Of a DNA stretch of 43,055 bases, positions 41,751-43,055 are shown piece by piece. The notes under the pieces were generated by a model. That model had not been told where the DNA came from, searched no databases, and was given only the letters and a program-made list of their open reading frames with translations. Position 1 is the stretch's first letter. The number at the start of each line of letters is the position of its first letter. The stretch lies in contig DASZLR010000093.1 of NCBI GenBank assembly GCA_035552275.1, forward strand, positions 1 to 43,055, given 5' to 3'. The DNA is from DASVLX01 sp035552275. GTDB taxonomy: Bacteria; Actinomycetota; Actinomycetes; Mycobacteriales; Pseudonocardiaceae. The translations under genes and the position numbers were made by a program.

Positions 41751-42827
41751 TCAGAACCGGGGATGGTTGCCCAGCAATGTGGCGCCGACGCCACCGTCCG
41801 GTCGCGCGGTGATCTCGCCGATCGACCAGGCAGGCACATGCCGTGCGGTGAGCATGGCCAGCGCGCGGTCCACATCGTCGGAGCCGAGCACCGCGACCAT
41901 GCCGACGCCCATGTTGAAGGTGGTCTCCATCTCATCCCGCTCGATCCGGCCGCGCTGGGCGATCAGCGGGAACACCGGAGCCGGCGTCCACGTCCGCCGG
42001 TCCAGCACGGCGGTCAGCCCGTCCGGGATCACCCGCGCGAGGTTCGCCGCCAGCCCGCCGCCGGTGACGTGCGCGAAGGTGCGCACGTCGGTCTCGGCGA
42101 TCAGCGCCAGGCAGTCGGCGGCGTAGATCCGGGTCGGTTCCAACAGTTCCTCGCCGAGCGTGCGGCCGAATTCCTCGACGTGCCCGGACAGCGGTATCCG
42201 CGCCGTTTCCAGCAGCACGTGCCGGGCCAGCGAATACCCGTTGGAGTGCAGGCCGCTGGAGCCCATCGCGATCACCGCGTCGCCGGGCCGCACCCGTTCC
42301 GGGCCGAGGATGCGCTGTGCCTCAACGACTCCGACGCCGGTCGCGGACATGTCGTAGTCGCCGTCGCCCATCAGGCCGGGATGCTCGGCCGTCTCGCCGC
42401 CGAGCAGCGCGCAGCCGGCCTGCTGGCAGCCCTGCGCGATTCCCTTGACCAGCGCGGCGATCTGCTCGGGCACCACCCGGCCGACCGCGATGTAATCCTG
42501 GAGGAACAGCGGTTCCGCACCGCACACCACCAGGTCGTCGACGACCATGGCGACCAGGTCGATGCCGACCGTGTCGTGCACGTCCAGCGCCTGCGCGACA
42601 GCGATCTTGGTGCCCACGCCATCGGTGGACGAAGCCAGCACCGGCTCCTTCCACCGGTCCAGCCGCAGCTCGAACAGCCCGGCGAAACCGCCGATCCCAC
42701 CCAGCACCTCCGGCCGGCTCGCCTTCTCCGCGTACGGCCGCAGCCGGGCCACGGCCTCCTCGCCGGCGGCGATGTTCACACCCGCGCCGGCATAGGTGGC
42801 CTTGGGACTGTCCGGAAAGGTGGTCAC
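41751..42827 (-). CDS. purM: Phosphoribosylformylglycinamidine cyclo-ligase
   Basis: 358 residues from a GTG at 42827; a TTG nine codons earlier (42854) is possible. Motifs are YAGAGVNIAAG, ASSTDGVGTKIAVA, the ATP-site GGETAEHPGLM, SSGLHSNGYSLAR and AHVTGGGL. It converts FGAM and ATP to AIR in purine synthesis. It follows purF on the same strand after 62 bp. Its last 20 bp before the stop are repeated downstream. Confidence 0.96.
   Translation of the reverse strand: MTTFPDSPKATYAGAGVNIAAGEEAVARLRPYAEKASRPEVLGGIGGFAGLFELRLDRWKEPVLASSTDGVGTKIAVAQALDVHDTVGIDLVAMVVDDLVVCGAEPLFLQDYIAVGRVVPEQIAALVKGIAQGCQQAGCALLGGETAEHPGLMGDGDYDMSATGVGVVEAQRILGPERVRPGDAVIAMGSSGLHSNGYSLARHVLLETARIPLSGHVEEFGRTLGEELLEPTRIYAADCLALIAETDVRTFAHVTGGGLAANLARVIPDGLTAVLDRRTWTPAPVFPLIAQRGRIERDEMETTFNMGVGMVAVLGSDDVDRALAMLTARHVPAWSIGEITARPDGGVGATLLGNHPRF
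41756..41775. repeat. Genuine purM-end copy of the 20-bp repeat
   Basis: It is inside the purM coding end and identical to 41313-41332. The pair is in direct orientation 443 bp apart. Confidence 0.85.
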
Positions 42828-42889
42828 GGCGAAGCTCTCTGTGGGTGGGATCAAGCCGAAGATCGGGTTACCGCCGCGTTGTGGCCGTG

Positions 42890-43055
42890 TTACGGGCGGC
42901 GCACGGCGTCCTCGGCACCGTACCCGCTGGGCACCGCGGCCGAGGCGGCGCCAACCGCGCCCGGGTCCATGTGCCGGGCGGCCGCGTCCAGATCCTCCAG
43001 CAGATGCTTGCCGATCAACGCCTCGTCAGGCAACGGAATCGGATATTCACCGGTG
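42890..43055 (-). CDS. purF: Amidophosphoribosyltransferase, C-terminal end (partial)
   Basis: The window ends inside this gene. The last 54 codons read TGEYPIPLPDEALIGKHLLE, then an Ala-rich tail ending VPSGYGAEDAVRRP and a TAA. The TGEYPIPLP segment is typical of the end of actinobacterial PurF, and the position before purM agrees. The rest of the gene lies beyond 43055. Confidence 0.8.
   Translation of the reverse strand, partial: TGEYPIPLPDEALIGKHLLEDLDAAARHMDPGAVGAASAAVPSGYGAEDAVRRP

Noticed and set aside
1..43055. tRNA, rRNA or CRISPR elements
   Set aside because: No T-loop/acceptor pattern, rRNA segment or regularly spaced repeats were seen on reading; the only tandem repeat is the 21-bp coding repeat at 521-608.

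Overview
The window is high-GC actinobacterial DNA. Mycothiol synthase, a GlnR-type regulator, an LmeA-family protein, a DUF397/DUF5753 pair, an F420-type oxidoreductase and several apparently leaderless genes point to a Pseudonocardiaceae-like organism. The genus cannot be fixed from the sequence. No rRNA, tRNA, CRISPR array or intact insertion sequence was recognised.

Layout. (1) 1-3.4 kb, minus strand: a signalling module made of a membrane Ser/Thr kinase with an extracytoplasmic part, an FHA protein and a Pro/Gln-rich protein. (2) 3.4-9.04 kb: a translationally coupled minus-strand operon encoding an APC permease fused to a flavin monooxygenase, a short-chain dehydrogenase and an amidase. 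A TetR gene is divergent from it, with a 14-bp palindrome between. (3) 9.03-9.36 kb: a scar holding the tail of an AlkZ-like gene and a piece of a GT2 glycosyltransferase. (4) 9.36-11.5 kb: a small protein and a TetR regulator facing a perfect operator-like repeat, then an AlkZ-type DNA glycosylase. (5) 11.7-14.9 kb: a soluble MgtE-like sensor coupled to an NRAMP-related transporter with a changed metal site. (6) 14.9-18.4 kb: an ankyrin protein, a GH13 glucosidase and small ORFs. (7) 18.5-24.3 kb: dusB, a small exported protein, a GGDEF protein and a very long LytR-CpsA-Psr protein.

(8) 24.3-32.2 kb is the phosphate region: phoU with a PHO box, a large secreted beta-helix/PKD/repeat protein, and pstSCAB with a second PHO box and a 32-bp perfect palindrome between pstS and pstC. 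(9) 32.3-38.2 kb matches the mycobacterial Rv0813c-Rv0819 neighbourhood: mshD, glnR, lmeA, thioredoxin, a leaderless Cys-containing leader peptide, DUF4395, thiosulfate sulfurtransferase, DUF1416, a 32-residue membrane peptide and a nitrobindin. (10) 38.2-43.06 kb: an F420-type enzyme, a DUF397/DUF5753 regulator pair, a secreted lipase, a decayed toxin-antitoxin pair bracketed by a 20-bp repeat of the purM 3' end, purM, and the 3' end of purF.

The least conventional items are the permease-monooxygenase fusion operon, the split MgtE-sensor/NRAMP-related pair, the start-site and palindrome puzzle at pstC, the leaderless leader peptide of the sulfurtransferase operon, and the repeat-bracketed decayed toxin-antitoxin locus behind purM.
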